Below are positions 53,880 to 62,698 of a stretch of DNA of 64,000 bases, piece by piece. Source of the DNA: Sulfolobales archaeon HS-7 (GTDB lineage: Archaea; Thermoproteota; Thermoprotei_A; Sulfolobales; Sulfolobaceae); assembly GCA_019704295.1 (NCBI GenBank), contig AP024596.1, forward strand, positions 765,369-829,368. Reading direction: 5' to 3'. The notes under the pieces are model-generated. The model searched no databases. It saw only the letters and a program-made list of their open reading frames with translations, and was not told the DNA's origin. The first letter of the stretch is position 1. Every line of letters begins with the position of its first letter. The translations under genes were made by a program, and so were the position numbers.

Positions 53880-54584
53880 GTGATACAAGTGAGCAAAGAA
53901 TACGTTATTGCTAAGTATGAGAGTCATGGAGAGCGATTTGAGATTTTAGTTAAGCCTAAAGAAGCCCTAGAACTACGTAAAGGAAAATCAATTTCAATCT
54001 CTGACATAGTTGTATCAGACAACATCTATAAAGACGTTAAAAAAGGTTTAAAAGCTTCGCCATCCTCTCTAAAGAAGGTCTTTGGTACTCTAGACTACGA
54101 GACTATAGTGAAAGAAATAATTATGAAAGGAGAAATACCATTAACTTCCGAGCAGAGAAAGGAAATATTAGAGTCTAAAAGAAAACAGATATTGAACTTT
54201 ATTGCAAAAAATACTATAGATCCTAAAACTAATATGCCAATACCTCTATCGAGAATCGAAAACGCAATGGAACAAGTCAAGGTATCAATTGATCCTAATA
54301 AAGATGTGGAGCAACAATCTCTTCAAATAATTAAGGAATTAGTTAAAATTATTCCAATCAAAATGGCTAGAGCATTGGTAGAAATTACGATACCTGCAAA
54401 ATATAGTTCTCGAGTAAAAAATCAGGTTCAGTCGTTAGGTGATATAAAGAAAAGTAGATGGCTTTCTGATGGAACATGGATAGTGGAAATGGAGATTCCT
54501 GCTGGTGCTCAATCCGAGATTATAAATAGAATAAACTCCCTAACAAAAGGTGAAGGAGAAGTAAAAATATTACAGGTGAGCTAG
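53880..54584 (+). CDS. SBDS (Sdo1) ribosome maturation protein
   Basis: 234 aa. YVIAKYESHGERFEILVKP, KASPSSLKKVFGTLDYETIV, KEIIMKGEIPLTSEQRKEI and the FIAKNTIDPKTNMPIPLSRI block define the SBDS family, which releases aIF6 from the large subunit. Start GTG at 53880 chosen from the TATA spacing; a GTG at 53889 (VSKEYV) is an alternative. Leads the operon with exosome genes, which begin right at its stop codon. Confidence 0.95.
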   Translation: MIQVSKEYVIAKYESHGERFEILVKPKEALELRKGKSISISDIVVSDNIYKDVKKGLKASPSSLKKVFGTLDYETIVKEIIMKGEIPLTSEQRKEILESKRKQILNFIAKNTIDPKTNMPIPLSRIENAMEQVKVSIDPNKDVEQQSLQIIKELVKIIPIKMARALVEITIPAKYSSRVKNQVQSLGDIKKSRWLSDGTWIVEMEIPAGAQSEIINRINSLTKGEGEVKILQVS

Positions 54585-55301
54585 ATGGCAGGAAAAATAA
54601 TAGTAAAGGATAGAGAAATAGTTATACCTGGGGATGTAGTAGCCGAAGGGGATATCAATCTCCCATGGTCTCCATATTTAGTGAAATTTGAGGGTAAATA
54701 TATTGTAACAACAATTGCACTGGCAGAAGTACAGGAAAATCATATTACATTAATTCCCCTAGAGGGAAGTAAATATATACCTCGTATAGGGGATGAAGTT
54801 ATTGGATTGGTTACCGATGTGTCTCAATTAGGTTGGGAATTAGATATAAACTCGCCATATTTGGGGTACCTTCCTGCTTCATCTTTATTAGGGAGACCGG
54901 TAAATCCTGGCGAGGAGTTAAGAAGATATTTAGATATTGGCGACTACGTCTTGGGGAAAATAGAGGCCTTTGACAGAACCACTGACCCTTTGTTAACTGT
55001 TAAAGGTAAAAATCTGGGGAGAATTCCTAGCGGAATAGTTCTTGATATATCTCCAAACAAGGTTCCACGAGTGATAGGCAGGAATAAAAGTATGTTAAAT
55101 ACCTTAGTTAGTGAAACCGGCTGCGATATTATAGTCTCTGAGAATGGAAGAATATGGGCTAAATGTCCCTCAAAACAACTTGAAGATCTACTAATATTGG
55201 CTTTGAAAAAAATAGAAACAGAAGCACATATAAAAGGGTTAACTGATAAAATAACCCAGTTACTCAAGCAGAGGGTAGGGGAAATCAATGCAAAAACCTA
55301 A
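54585..55301 (+). CDS. rrp4: Exosome subunit Rrp4
   Basis: 238 aa RNA-binding cap protein: N-terminal region, S1 domain ([20 protein letters not shown]), and a C-terminal KH domain ([16 protein letters not shown]). It sits on the Rrp41-Rrp42 ring and feeds RNA into it. Begins immediately after the SBDS stop and overlaps rrp41 by 14 nt. Confidence 0.95.
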   Translation: MAGKIIVKDREIVIPGDVVAEGDINLPWSPYLVKFEGKYIVTTIALAEVQENHITLIPLEGSKYIPRIGDEVIGLVTDVSQLGWELDINSPYLGYLPASSLLGRPVNPGEELRRYLDIGDYVLGKIEAFDRTTDPLLTVKGKNLGRIPSGIVLDISPNKVPRVIGRNKSMLNTLVSETGCDIIVSENGRIWAKCPSKQLEDLLILALKKIETEAHIKGLTDKITQLLKQRVGEINAKT

Positions 55302-56010
55302 ATTAATACTTGATGATGGAAAGCGTACGGATGGGAGAGCACCGGAGGAACTTAGGAAAACCATCTTTGAAGTAGGTATATTAAAAAACGCTGACGGCTC
55401 GGCGTTAGTTCAGGCCGGTAATACTAAGGTAATTGCTGCGGCCTATGGTCCTAAGGAAATGCATCCTAAACATTTAGCACTTCCAGATAGGGCAGTATTA
55501 AAAGTAAGGTATCATATGGCACCCTTTTCTACTGATGATAGGAAGAGTCCAGCACCGTCAAGAAGGGAAATTGAAATTTCAAAAGTCATAAGGGAGACAT
55601 TAGAGGGAAGTGTTCTACTTGAACTTTTTCCCCGAGCAGAGATAGATGTTTTTGCAGAGGTTATTCAGGCTGATGCAGGGACGCGGTTAGCGTCGTTAAT
55701 GGCATGTTCTCTTGCTCTAGTAGATGCGGGTATTCCTGTGAAAGATATGATAGCAGCGGTAGCCGTAGGTAAAGCAGATGGATTATTAGTATTGGATTTA
55801 AACGAAGCTGAAGATATGTGGGGAGAGGCGGACATGCCTGTAGCAGTCATGCCATCTTTAAATCAAATCGTGTTATTACAGCTTAATGGGAGCATGACCA
55901 GGGAAGAGTATAGGAAAGGGCTTGAATTGGCTATCAAGGGTATACAACAATTATATGCGATGGAAAAGGAAGTTATAAGAAACAAATATATAGAATATAA
56001 GGAGGAGTAA
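55288..56010 (+). CDS. rrp41: Exosome catalytic subunit Rrp41
   Basis: 240 aa RNase PH-fold phosphorolytic 3'-5' exoribonuclease. [57 protein letters not shown] and the catalytic acidic loop [20 protein letters not shown] are present. Forms a hexameric ring with Rrp42. Spaced 1 nt from rrp42. Confidence 0.97.
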   Translation: MQKPKLILDDGKRTDGRAPEELRKTIFEVGILKNADGSALVQAGNTKVIAAAYGPKEMHPKHLALPDRAVLKVRYHMAPFSTDDRKSPAPSRREIEISKVIRETLEGSVLLELFPRAEIDVFAEVIQADAGTRLASLMACSLALVDAGIPVKDMIAAVAVGKADGLLVLDLNEAEDMWGEADMPVAVMPSLNQIVLLQLNGSMTREEYRKGLELAIKGIQQLYAMEKEVIRNKYIEYKEE

Positions 56011-56011
56011 A

Positions 56012-56866
56012 ATGTCAATTACACCGTCACCACAATCACCTGTTCCGATTATTAAGAAGGAGTCAATGTTAAGTATGATCGAGCGTGGTATCAGAGAGGA
56101 TGGAAGAAAAACTACAGACTATAGGCCTATAAATATAGAACTTGGATATGCTGCTAAGGCGGATGGTTCTGCTTTAGTGAAGATAGGGGATACAACAGTA
56201 TTAGCAGGAGTTAAGGTAGAAGATGGTTTACCCATGGAGGATTCGCCAGAACAAGGCAATCTTTTTGTAAATTTAGAACTACCTCCGATAGCATCAGAAT
56301 CATTTGAGTTGGGACCGCCAGATGAAAATGCTATAGAGTTAGCTAGGGTAGTAGACAGAAGCTTAAGAGATTCAAAAATGATTGATCTTTCTAAATTATC
56401 TATCATACCAGGTAAAAAAGTATGGAATATATGGGTAGATATTTATGTATTAGATCACGGAGGAAACATTCTAGACGCAAGTACTTTGGCTGCCGTAGCA
56501 GCTCTCTACACTACTAAAATACCTAAATATGAAATAAATGGCGAAGAAATAATAATAGACAAGTCACAAACTTTATTTGCAATGCCAGTTAATTATCCGG
56601 TTGTAACGGTAACAGTGGGGAAAATAGGAAAATATTTCATAGTCGATCCAAACATAGAAGAAGAACAAATATTAGATGCGAAAGTATCCTTCTCTTACAC
56701 GCCAGAACAGAGAATTGTTGGCATACAAAAGACAGGTAGTGGAAGCTTATCCTTTGAGGAAATCACTGAGGCTGAGAATATTGCGTCGAGCTGTTCAGTA
56801 CAACTTTTAGAAGAACTTAAAAAGAACGTTCTGAATACCGTAAGTACTGGTGTTAATAATGGCTAA
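56012..56866 (+). CDS. rrp42: Exosome subunit Rrp42
   Basis: 284 aa RNase PH-fold partner of Rrp41 without its own catalytic acids. REDGRKTTDYRPINIELGYA, DGSALVKIGDTTVLAGV, WNIWVDIYVLDHGGNILDAS, FVDP-equivalent IVDPNIEEEQI. Overlaps the start of the eL43 gene by 8 nt. Confidence 0.96.
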   Translation: MSITPSPQSPVPIIKKESMLSMIERGIREDGRKTTDYRPINIELGYAAKADGSALVKIGDTTVLAGVKVEDGLPMEDSPEQGNLFVNLELPPIASESFELGPPDENAIELARVVDRSLRDSKMIDLSKLSIIPGKKVWNIWVDIYVLDHGGNILDASTLAAVAALYTTKIPKYEINGEEIIIDKSQTLFAMPVNYPVVTVTVGKIGKYFIVDPNIEEEQILDAKVSFSYTPEQRIVGIQKTGSGSLSFEEITEAENIASSCSVQLLEELKKNVLNTVSTGVNNG

Positions 56867-57071
56867 GGGAAGTGGAGTATCCAAAAGGTTTGGCGCTCGT
56901 TACGGATTTACATTAAGGAAAAAATGGGAAAAGGTAATGATAAGGAGATATGATGAGCATGAGTGTCCATATTGTAAAAGTAAAGGAAAAATAATAAGGA
57001 TAAGCAGTGGAATCTGGACTTGTAAGAAGTGTAACAATGTATGGGCCGGTCCCGCATATACGCCAACCTAA
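56859..57071 (+). CDS. rpl37ae: Ribosomal protein eL43 (L37Ae)
   Basis: 70 aa from the ATG at 56859 (MAKGSGVSKRFGARYGFTLR). Zinc-binding CPYCKSKGKIIRISSGIWTC with a following KKC. A large-subunit protein. The conserved archaeal neighbours are the exosome genes upstream, as here. Confidence 0.95.
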   Translation: MAKGSGVSKRFGARYGFTLRKKWEKVMIRRYDEHECPYCKSKGKIIRISSGIWTCKKCNNVWAGPAYTPT

Positions 57072-57624
57072 TGTTATATTAACAACCAGCAGAAAGTCTT
57101 CTCCACGCGTAAGGCATTTACTAAATTATTTAGAGGAGATTTTACCCCTTACTTTGAAGTTCAATAGAGGAAAGAGCTCTTTTCAGTACATATTACATAC
57201 AACAAAAGCTCTAGGTGCCAACTACTTATTTTATGTAACTTCGAAAAATGGTAATCCCGATTACATTTATTTTATAGATATTAAAGACTACTCTGTAGTT
57301 AAGATTCCAATACTCGGTGTAAGTCTACCTGTTGATAAACAAGTTGTTAAACGCAGGTTAAAAGCCCCATGTATAGAGAGAAGTGACGATATTCAGATAA
57401 CCCGAATATTAATTGAGATGGGTGCTTCAATAGGAATTTGTAAACCTACGATAGACATCAGGACAGTCGATGGAAGTCTAATCATATCTTTCTCATACAG
57501 AGAAGACAACTTTCTATGGATTAAAATAAATTCATATACATTTGAAAAAGTCAACGAGTTTATAAATTATGATAAGTGGATAAGGAAGGGAGAGATAGCA
57601 GGAAATGATGAATCTCATATATGA
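57037..57624 (+). CDS. Brix-domain rRNA biogenesis protein (Imp4-like)
   Basis: 195 aa. VILTTSRKSSPRVRHLLNYL is the start of the Brix domain, followed by FNRGKSSFQYILHTTKALGA. Archaeal Brix proteins assist large- or small-subunit assembly. No ATG/GTG/TTG occurs between 57037 and the conserved start, so the ATG at 57037 is used, overlapping eL43 by 35 nt. End of the SBDS-exosome operon. Confidence 0.85.
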   Translation: MYGPVPHIRQPNVILTTSRKSSPRVRHLLNYLEEILPLTLKFNRGKSSFQYILHTTKALGANYLFYVTSKNGNPDYIYFIDIKDYSVVKIPILGVSLPVDKQVVKRRLKAPCIERSDDIQITRILIEMGASIGICKPTIDIRTVDGSLIISFSYREDNFLWIKINSYTFEKVNEFINYDKWIRKGEIAGNDESHI

Positions 57625-57659
57625 AGCCTTAAATCTTATAAATTTCTCTAGAAATTATT
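57606..57659 (+). other. Short ORF overlapping the Brix gene end
   Basis: ATGATG at 57606 opens MMNLIYEALNLINFSRNY, overlapping the last codons of the Brix gene in another frame. It could be the remaining start of a gene that once followed in the operon, or chance. Confidence 0.15.
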
Positions 57660-57846
57660 AAACTTAGTAGAATTAAGGGGGGCAGAAGACCTGTAGGAAT
57701 GGATACCCCTTCTAGTAAGGTTTTTATAGTGGAAGAAACTATAACGTGTCTTAGGTCTCAGCTGTAAGAGCTTTTACGTTTGAAACTGTTAATACGACAA
57801 ATAGGATAAAGCGTTACTCGTTAATTAGAACTTAAAGAAAAGTATA

Positions 57847-58440
57847 TTAATTTTTTAATGCTATGAAAACTGTATATCCTTGCTTTCGGATTTTTTTGTT
57901 TACTGAATAATTATATTTTTTTAAAGTATCCTCTACAACATTTTCACCTTTTTTTACAACAATTTCTAATAGTGCATTCGTTTTAAGCCTATTTTTAGCA
58001 TCATTTACCATTTTAATGATAAATTCTGAACCTTTAGCTAATGGCGGATTGCTTATTATCGCATCGAATTCATTTTCGTTAAAGCTGTCAAGTAAATTAG
58101 TCTTAACCACTAAAGTTCTGTCCCCTACCTTATTTAGAGTGCAATTATACTTTGCTAATTTAATGGCTACCGGATTTACATCGCTCATTACAACTTTTAT
58201 AGCTGGATTCTTCAGTGCTATATATATACCTATAACCCCTATACCGCAACCCAAGTCTAACACCTTTCCTTCCTGCGGTATAACTAAGTTCTCAAGTAAA
58301 ATTTTAGTTCCTTTATCTATCCTGTTTTTTGAAAATACGTTATCCGAACTAACTAATGTTAACGGAATACCATCGATTACTTCAGTTACTACATATTTTT
58401 TGCCTGTTAACTTCGAGTTCTCGTCATAGTAATGGGTCAT
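57847..58440 (-). CDS. RsmC/HemK-type class I methyltransferase
   Basis: 197 aa. Rossmann SAM motif VLDLGCGIGVIGIYIAL, VVMSDVNPVAIKLAKYN, and catalytic AIISNPPLAKG (NPPL), as in guanine-N2 rRNA methyltransferases of the RsmC type. Lies about 130 nt downstream of cbf5 and may share its transcript. Exact target unknown. Confidence 0.85.
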   Translation of the reverse strand: MTHYYDENSKLTGKKYVVTEVIDGIPLTLVSSDNVFSKNRIDKGTKILLENLVIPQEGKVLDLGCGIGVIGIYIALKNPAIKVVMSDVNPVAIKLAKYNCTLNKVGDRTLVVKTNLLDSFNENEFDAIISNPPLAKGSEFIIKMVNDAKNRLKTNALLEIVVKKGENVVEDTLKKYNYSVNKKIRKQGYTVFIALKN

Positions 58441-58568
58441 CTTTCACACGATCTGGCTGATGTCATTAGGAAGTAATGATAAATCTAATAGTGCGTTTAC
58501 TTTCTAATTTCTGAATCGTAATGGTAATTTCACCTTGGCAAGTTTATGGAGGATTCCCATAGTAAAGG

Positions 58569-59594
58569 TCATTTTTTGTATTGAGGGTATAATCCTGGTT
58601 CCATAAATACTTTATCGGGTACTAACGCTTGGCCTTTTTTAGCTGTCTCAATATCGTTGGAGTTGACTATAGCTTTACCTATTGCAACCAACTCACCTCG
58701 TTGAGTAATAATCGCTACGAGATCTCCTTTTCTAAATCTTTCATATGCTAATATACCAGGAATCATCAATGGGTACCCGTGACATAATGGATCCACTGCA
58801 TAGTTACTGGTAACCACTTTAGGAAGATTACATATACCATACTCCATTGGTAATAGGTATTTTCTTAGCCAGCTATCATCGTTACATTTTTTCCACATAT
58901 ATAAAGCCTCTGAAAGTTGGTGAAGTGTTACACTCATTTCCTCTGTGAAAATGCCAGATCTAATTCGTCTTAATTCTCTCATATGTGCACCATATCCTAG
59001 TATAATACCCATATCATGACATATTTTCCTTATGTAGGTTCCAGCTTCGCATGATATTTTGAATAGAACTAAGTTACCCTTAAATTCGATGAAGTTTATA
59101 TCATATACTTTTTTTATCCTTAATCGCCTTTTAACTGACGACCTAACCGGAGGTTTTTGATAAATTTCCCCAACAAATTTTCTTCCAACAGTTTTAATCA
59201 AATCTTCATCAACCTGATTAGTATGCAATTGCATTAAAGTAACGTACTCCTTTACATCTTCCGTTATTATCTTCATTAATTTCCTAGCATCCCCTATACC
59301 TATTGGTAAAACACCGGACACGTTGGGATATCTCCGTCTTTACGACTCTAGAGTTCCCCCATGTCCGGCTTTCTGAACCCCTAATAACTGTTTAACCCAA
59401 TAAGCTACTTGATGACTTGAAGGACCAGGCGGTTTATCTAATACTATTATCGACTTACTTATGTATCTCGAAATCTCTCTATTCCATGGATCTTCACCGT
59501 AATTCTTTAGTATCTCTTCATCTTTTACAACCGTCCACTCGTTAAAGTAATTACAGAACCTCTCGATCCTTTCTACTTGTTCGAAACTTTTCAT
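58569..59594 (-). CDS. cbf5: tRNA/rRNA pseudouridine synthase Cbf5, split by an mRNA intron
   Basis: Catalytic subunit of the H/ACA RNP. Exon 1 is 59348-59594 (MKSFEQVERIERFCNYF ... KAGHGGTLD) and exon 2 is 58569-59329 (PNVSGVLPIGIGDARKLMK ... PQYKK). Joined they give 335 aa with the TruB motif HGGTLDPNVSGVLP and a C-terminal PUA domain. Unspliced, the frame hits TAA in the 18-nt intron. The first exon overlaps eL14 by 4 nt, so the operon is eL14-cbf5. Cbf5 mRNA introns are known in Sulfolobales and some other crenarchaea. Confidence 0.95.
59330..59347 (-). other. cbf5: Archaeal pre-mRNA intron (bulge-helix-bulge) in cbf5
   Basis: Minus-strand AGTCGTAAAGACGGAGAT. The flanks fold into a BHB: 4-bp helix CUCU/GGAG, bulge AGA before an inner GUC-GUAAA-GAC hairpin, and bulge AUA before UCCC, which pairs imperfectly with the upstream GGGGGAA. 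Cutting each bulge after its second base and joining gives CTA GAT CCC (Leu-Asp-Pro), restoring GTLDP exactly. Confidence 0.93.
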
Positions 59595-59854
59595 GTCTTC
59601 ATATACTCCTCTAACCCTGAGTCTTTTATCTTCTTTTCTATTTCTTCATCAGAAGCACCCTTAGGAATCTCTATTTTCTTATCAGTAATATCTAAGTGTA
59701 GAATGTTTGCTCTCCTTCTCTTAACCTTATTAATACTACTAGGTCCTGTAACTAAGACGAAATTATTGTCAATTATATCTACAACTATTGCCTTTTTACC
59801 TTTTTCTTTACCCCTATTTTTCACACATATTCTTCCTACTTCTAGTGCGGACAT
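59591..59854 (-). CDS. rpl14e: Ribosomal protein eL14
   Basis: 87 aa. EVGRICVKNRGKEKGKKAIV, VLVTGPSSINKVKRRRANIL and a C-terminal charged tail match archaeal L14e. Precedes cbf5 with a 4-nt overlap. The gap 59855-60128 to the divergent eS1 gene contains both promoters and no gene. Confidence 0.95.
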   Translation of the reverse strand: MSALEVGRICVKNRGKEKGKKAIVVDIIDNNFVLVTGPSSINKVKRRRANILHLDITDKKIEIPKGASDEEIEKKIKDSGLEEYMKT

Positions 59855-60128
59855 CGTAAGGTATTTATTAAAAACACGATAAAAATCTAACTACTTCCGT
59901 AGATGAAGTTATACATCTTTATAACTCTAGGGATTAACATTTTTCCCTCGTGTCCTTTAGGATTAACCGTGTTTATGGAACACTCAATTGCATGGAAAAA
60001 GTTTGGTCCTTGCCCTTTAAAGCACGAAGAATTGTAACCTTTACCTATGTCAGCATTTTTCCGTTGTTAGGTTCGGTCGCCAATAAAGATTTATTATATT
60101 CAACTAGAGTAATGATGTTGGTGCACAA

Positions 60129-60758
60129 ATGTCGTCTAGAAGCAGTGCTATTAAAGATAAATGGAAAATGAAGAAGTGGTTTACCGTGTTTGCTCCAGAG
60201 CTGTTCTCTGGCGTGCCCTTGGGTCAGACTGCAGCATTTGAAGGATCGCAGATTATTGGCAGAAAAATAGAGACCACTCTATATGATCTTACTGGGGATT
60301 TCTCTCTAGTCCACGTGAAAGTTTATTTTAAAATAACGAAAACCGATAACGAAAGGGCTTATTCCGCTTTTTACGGCCATGAAATGGCGAGGGACTACAT
60401 TAGATCTCTAATAAGAAGAAAGAGTTCTAAAATCCAGAATGTAGTTGACGTTGTGACAAAAGACGGTTATAAAATTAGAGTAAAGGCTCTAATATTAACG
60501 ACATATAGGTGCCAAAGGAGGCAAAAAACCGATATAAGGAAAATTTCTGCCGATCTTATCCAAAAGATTGCCTCAGAATCTAACTCTAATGATTTCATTT
60601 CCTCTATGTTATTTGGGAAAATATCAAATGAAATATTTAATACATGTAAGAAAATTTATCCACTAAGGAATGTAGAGATCGAAAAAAGCAAGGTTTTTGG
60701 ACAAACTATTATTTCTGAGGAGAAGAAAGTTGAAAGCAGTAGTATTAGCGGCGGGTAA
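60129..60758 (+). CDS. rps3ae: Ribosomal protein eS1 (S3Ae)
   Basis: 209 aa small-subunit protein: KDKWKMKKWFTVFAPELFSG, TLYDLTGDFSLVHVKVYFKI, IRSLIRRKSSKIQNVVDVVT. Full length. Upstream AAGATTTATTATATTC near 60090 is the probable promoter. Its 3' end overlaps the GlmU-like gene. Confidence 0.96.
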   Translation: MSSRSSAIKDKWKMKKWFTVFAPELFSGVPLGQTAAFEGSQIIGRKIETTLYDLTGDFSLVHVKVYFKITKTDNERAYSAFYGHEMARDYIRSLIRRKSSKIQNVVDVVTKDGYKIRVKALILTTYRCQRRQKTDIRKISADLIQKIASESNSNDFISSMLFGKISNEIFNTCKKIYPLRNVEIEKSKVFGQTIISEEKKVESSSISGG

Positions 60759-61917
60759 AGGCGAAAGGCTTGAGCCTATAACCCATACCAGAAATAAAAC
60801 CCTTGCTCCTCTATTGGGCGAAACTCTTTTAGAAAGAACTATTAATATCTTATCTGAATTTGTTGACGAGATTTACCTAATTGTTGATAATCCCGAACAG
60901 TTTACTTCTATTATAAATAATCCTATTTTAAGAGTAGTCGTTCAGGAAGAACAGAAGGGAACGGCTTTTGCATTAAAGTCAGTAAATCTTAACGATGAGT
61001 TCATATTAGTTTATGGCGATATTTACGCGGATAGTGGATTATTTTCTAAAGTTGCTTCCTGCAGTGGTAATTGTGTCGTGGGAGTTGAAGTGGGGAATCC
61101 AAATGAATATGGAGTATTAAATTATCAGAATGATAGACTTGTTGAGATTATCGAGAAACCAGAGGTATTTATAGGAAATTATGTAAATGCCGGTATATAT
61201 AAATTTTCTGAAAAAATTTTTAATTATATCGATAAAATTAGTCCGTCAGTAAGGGGAGAATACGAACTCACTGATGCAGTAAATCTTCTAGCTAAAGAAA
61301 ACGAGGTAAAAGTGATCACGTATTCAGGCACTTGGCTTGATGTAGGAAGACCTTGGCAAGTTATAGAATTAAATAAACTTGCGTTACAAAAAATCGAAAC
61401 AAAAATAGAGGGAGAAATCGAAAGAGAGGTTAAAATAAAAGGGAGGGTTATTATTGAGAGAGGGGCGCGAATAAGAGGCTGTTCATATATTGAAGGGCCT
61501 GCTTATATTGGTTCAAATACGGAGGTAGGCCCAAACGCTCATATACGTCCATATACGGTGATAGGAAGAGGCGCTAAAGTTGGAACGAGTGTTGAAGTTA
61601 AAGAGAGTGTAATTATGGAGAATACAAAGATACCCCACTTAAGCTATGTAGGGGATAGTGTTATATGTGAAAGTGTGAATCTCGGTGCGGGTACTATTAC
61701 TGCTAACCTTAGATTCGATGAGGAAAGCGTAAAGGTTAATGTAAGAGGAGTTAAAGTGTCGTCCGGTAGAAAGAAGCTGGGCGCGTTCATTGGAGGTTAT
61801 GTTAAGACTGGAATAAACGTCTCTATTATGCCAGGAGTAAAGATTGGGGCTTACTCTATTATATATCCCAATAAAGTAGTGGATAGGGACGTTAATAAAG
61901 GAGAAATTTTAAAGTGA
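60730..61917 (+). CDS. GlmU-like bifunctional sugar-1-phosphate nucleotidylyltransferase/acetyltransferase
   Basis: 395 aa from the TTG at 60730 (LKAVVLAAGKGERLEP), chosen because GAGGAG lies 7-12 nt upstream and the conserved sequence begins there; ATG 60697 is the alternative. N-terminal nucleotidyltransferase (LAAGKGERL, VYGDIYADS, NAGIYKFS), C-terminal left-handed beta-helix (GSNTEVGPNAHIRPYTVIG, ESVNLGAGTITANLRFD). It resembles the Sulfolobus enzyme (ST0452 type) that acetylates GlcN-1-P and GalN-1-P and makes UDP-/dTDP-sugars. Confidence 0.88.
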   Translation: MKAVVLAAGKGERLEPITHTRNKTLAPLLGETLLERTINILSEFVDEIYLIVDNPEQFTSIINNPILRVVVQEEQKGTAFALKSVNLNDEFILVYGDIYADSGLFSKVASCSGNCVVGVEVGNPNEYGVLNYQNDRLVEIIEKPEVFIGNYVNAGIYKFSEKIFNYIDKISPSVRGEYELTDAVNLLAKENEVKVITYSGTWLDVGRPWQVIELNKLALQKIETKIEGEIEREVKIKGRVIIERGARIRGCSYIEGPAYIGSNTEVGPNAHIRPYTVIGRGAKVGTSVEVKESVIMENTKIPHLSYVGDSVICESVNLGAGTITANLRFDEESVKVNVRGVKVSSGRKKLGAFIGGYVKTGINVSIMPGVKIGAYSIIYPNKVVDRDVNKGEILK

Positions 61918-62072
61918 ATCTTACATTCCCTACCGATGAGAGATTATACTTCACTACTCCGATCCTTGTTAATAGGGTAGAAGATAAGAGCTCTTTAACT
62001 TTTTCCACCGCATACTACGTACTAGATACATATAGAGTAATAATTAATAACGAATACAATAGTATAGAATAG
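61914..62072 (+). CDS. Small unrecognised protein between the GlmU-like gene and tRNA-Ser
   Basis: 52 aa, GTG start overlapping the GlmU-like stop (GTGA): VNLTFPTDERLYFTTPILVN, then RVEDKSSLTFSTAYYVLDTY and RVIINNEYNSIE. Beta-rich and protein-like, with no decay. I recognise no family. It ends 4 nt before tRNA-Ser. Translational coupling and the lack of any spacer support it being real. Confidence 0.5.
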   Translation: MNLTFPTDERLYFTTPILVNRVEDKSSLTFSTAYYVLDTYRVIINNEYNSIE

Positions 62073-62076
62073 GGAA

Positions 62077-62182
62077 GCCGGGGTGCCCGAGCGGTCCAAG
62101 GGGGTGGGCTCGAGACCTCCAGCTAACAGTGAGTGACCCACTGCCTCCCTGAGGCACACGGGTTCGAATCCCGTCCCCGGCG
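62077..62182 (+). tRNA. tRNA-Ser (anticodon CGA) with 21-nt intron
   Basis: Class II tRNA: acceptor GCCGGGG/CCCCGGC, discriminator G (serine identity), anticodon stem GTGGG/CCCAC, loop CTCGAG with the anticodon at 62111-62113, then an intron at 62115-62135 (ACCTCCAGCTAACAGTGAGTG) at the 37/38 site, and a long variable arm TGCCTCCCTGAGGCA. The intron border may shift by one base. Confidence 0.93.
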
Positions 62183-62229
62183 TTATGAAATGTTTATGGA
62201 GATTAATTAGGTTATAACTAGATGACGGG

Positions 62230-62405
62230 CTGTTAGCGCATTCATTGCGAATTGTAATTTATGAGAAAGCATGATAAACTACAGTAAATTCCTAATTTTA
62301 AATCCCTACCTGTCGTTCCGGTAGTATTGAATTGAATTTGTTACGATGACTGAAATAATAAACTGAATTCGCAATGGAGACGTAAATCGCCCTGCTATAT
62401 CTATA
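62230..62405 (+). mobile_element. MITE family C copy (C4)
   Basis: Left end TTCATTGCGAATTGTAATTT, right end AACTGAATTCGCAATGGAGA followed by AATCGCCCTGCT; the inverted right end matches the left. The interior shares TATTGAATTGAATTTGTTAC with C2. No ORF. The rest of 62183-62698 is spacer without a gene. Confidence 0.6.
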
Positions 62406-62698
62406 TTAACCATACGTCATTGTATCTCTATTCCGACTCCTTAGTCTTTTACAAGATTAGCACTTTTTAGGGATTATATAAAACCACATAAGATTCGTCT
62501 TCTACCTTCACATCTTTCCTCGGATTCACCATTTGATTTATTCTACGTGATAAAAGTTAGCAAGGATAGTGTTAGCCTCTTTTAAAAAGGGAGTTAGGAA
62601 TGATAAACGATAAAATTGAGTACTTTATCACTAAAAGGGTAATTATTAATGATAATATTATAAGCCGTTAGTTAGCTTTGAGGAATAGTAAGACGAAG

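Noticed and set aside
59340..59594. Separate 84-aa pseudouridine synthase fragment or frameshifted cbf5 pseudogene
   Set aside because: The break coincides exactly with a BHB-foldable 18-nt intron, and the spliced protein is perfect, so it is an intron and not decay.
59950..60171. 73-codon plus-strand frame before eS1
   Set aside because: It overlaps the eS1 start in another frame, has no recognisable motif, and covers the expected eS1 promoter.
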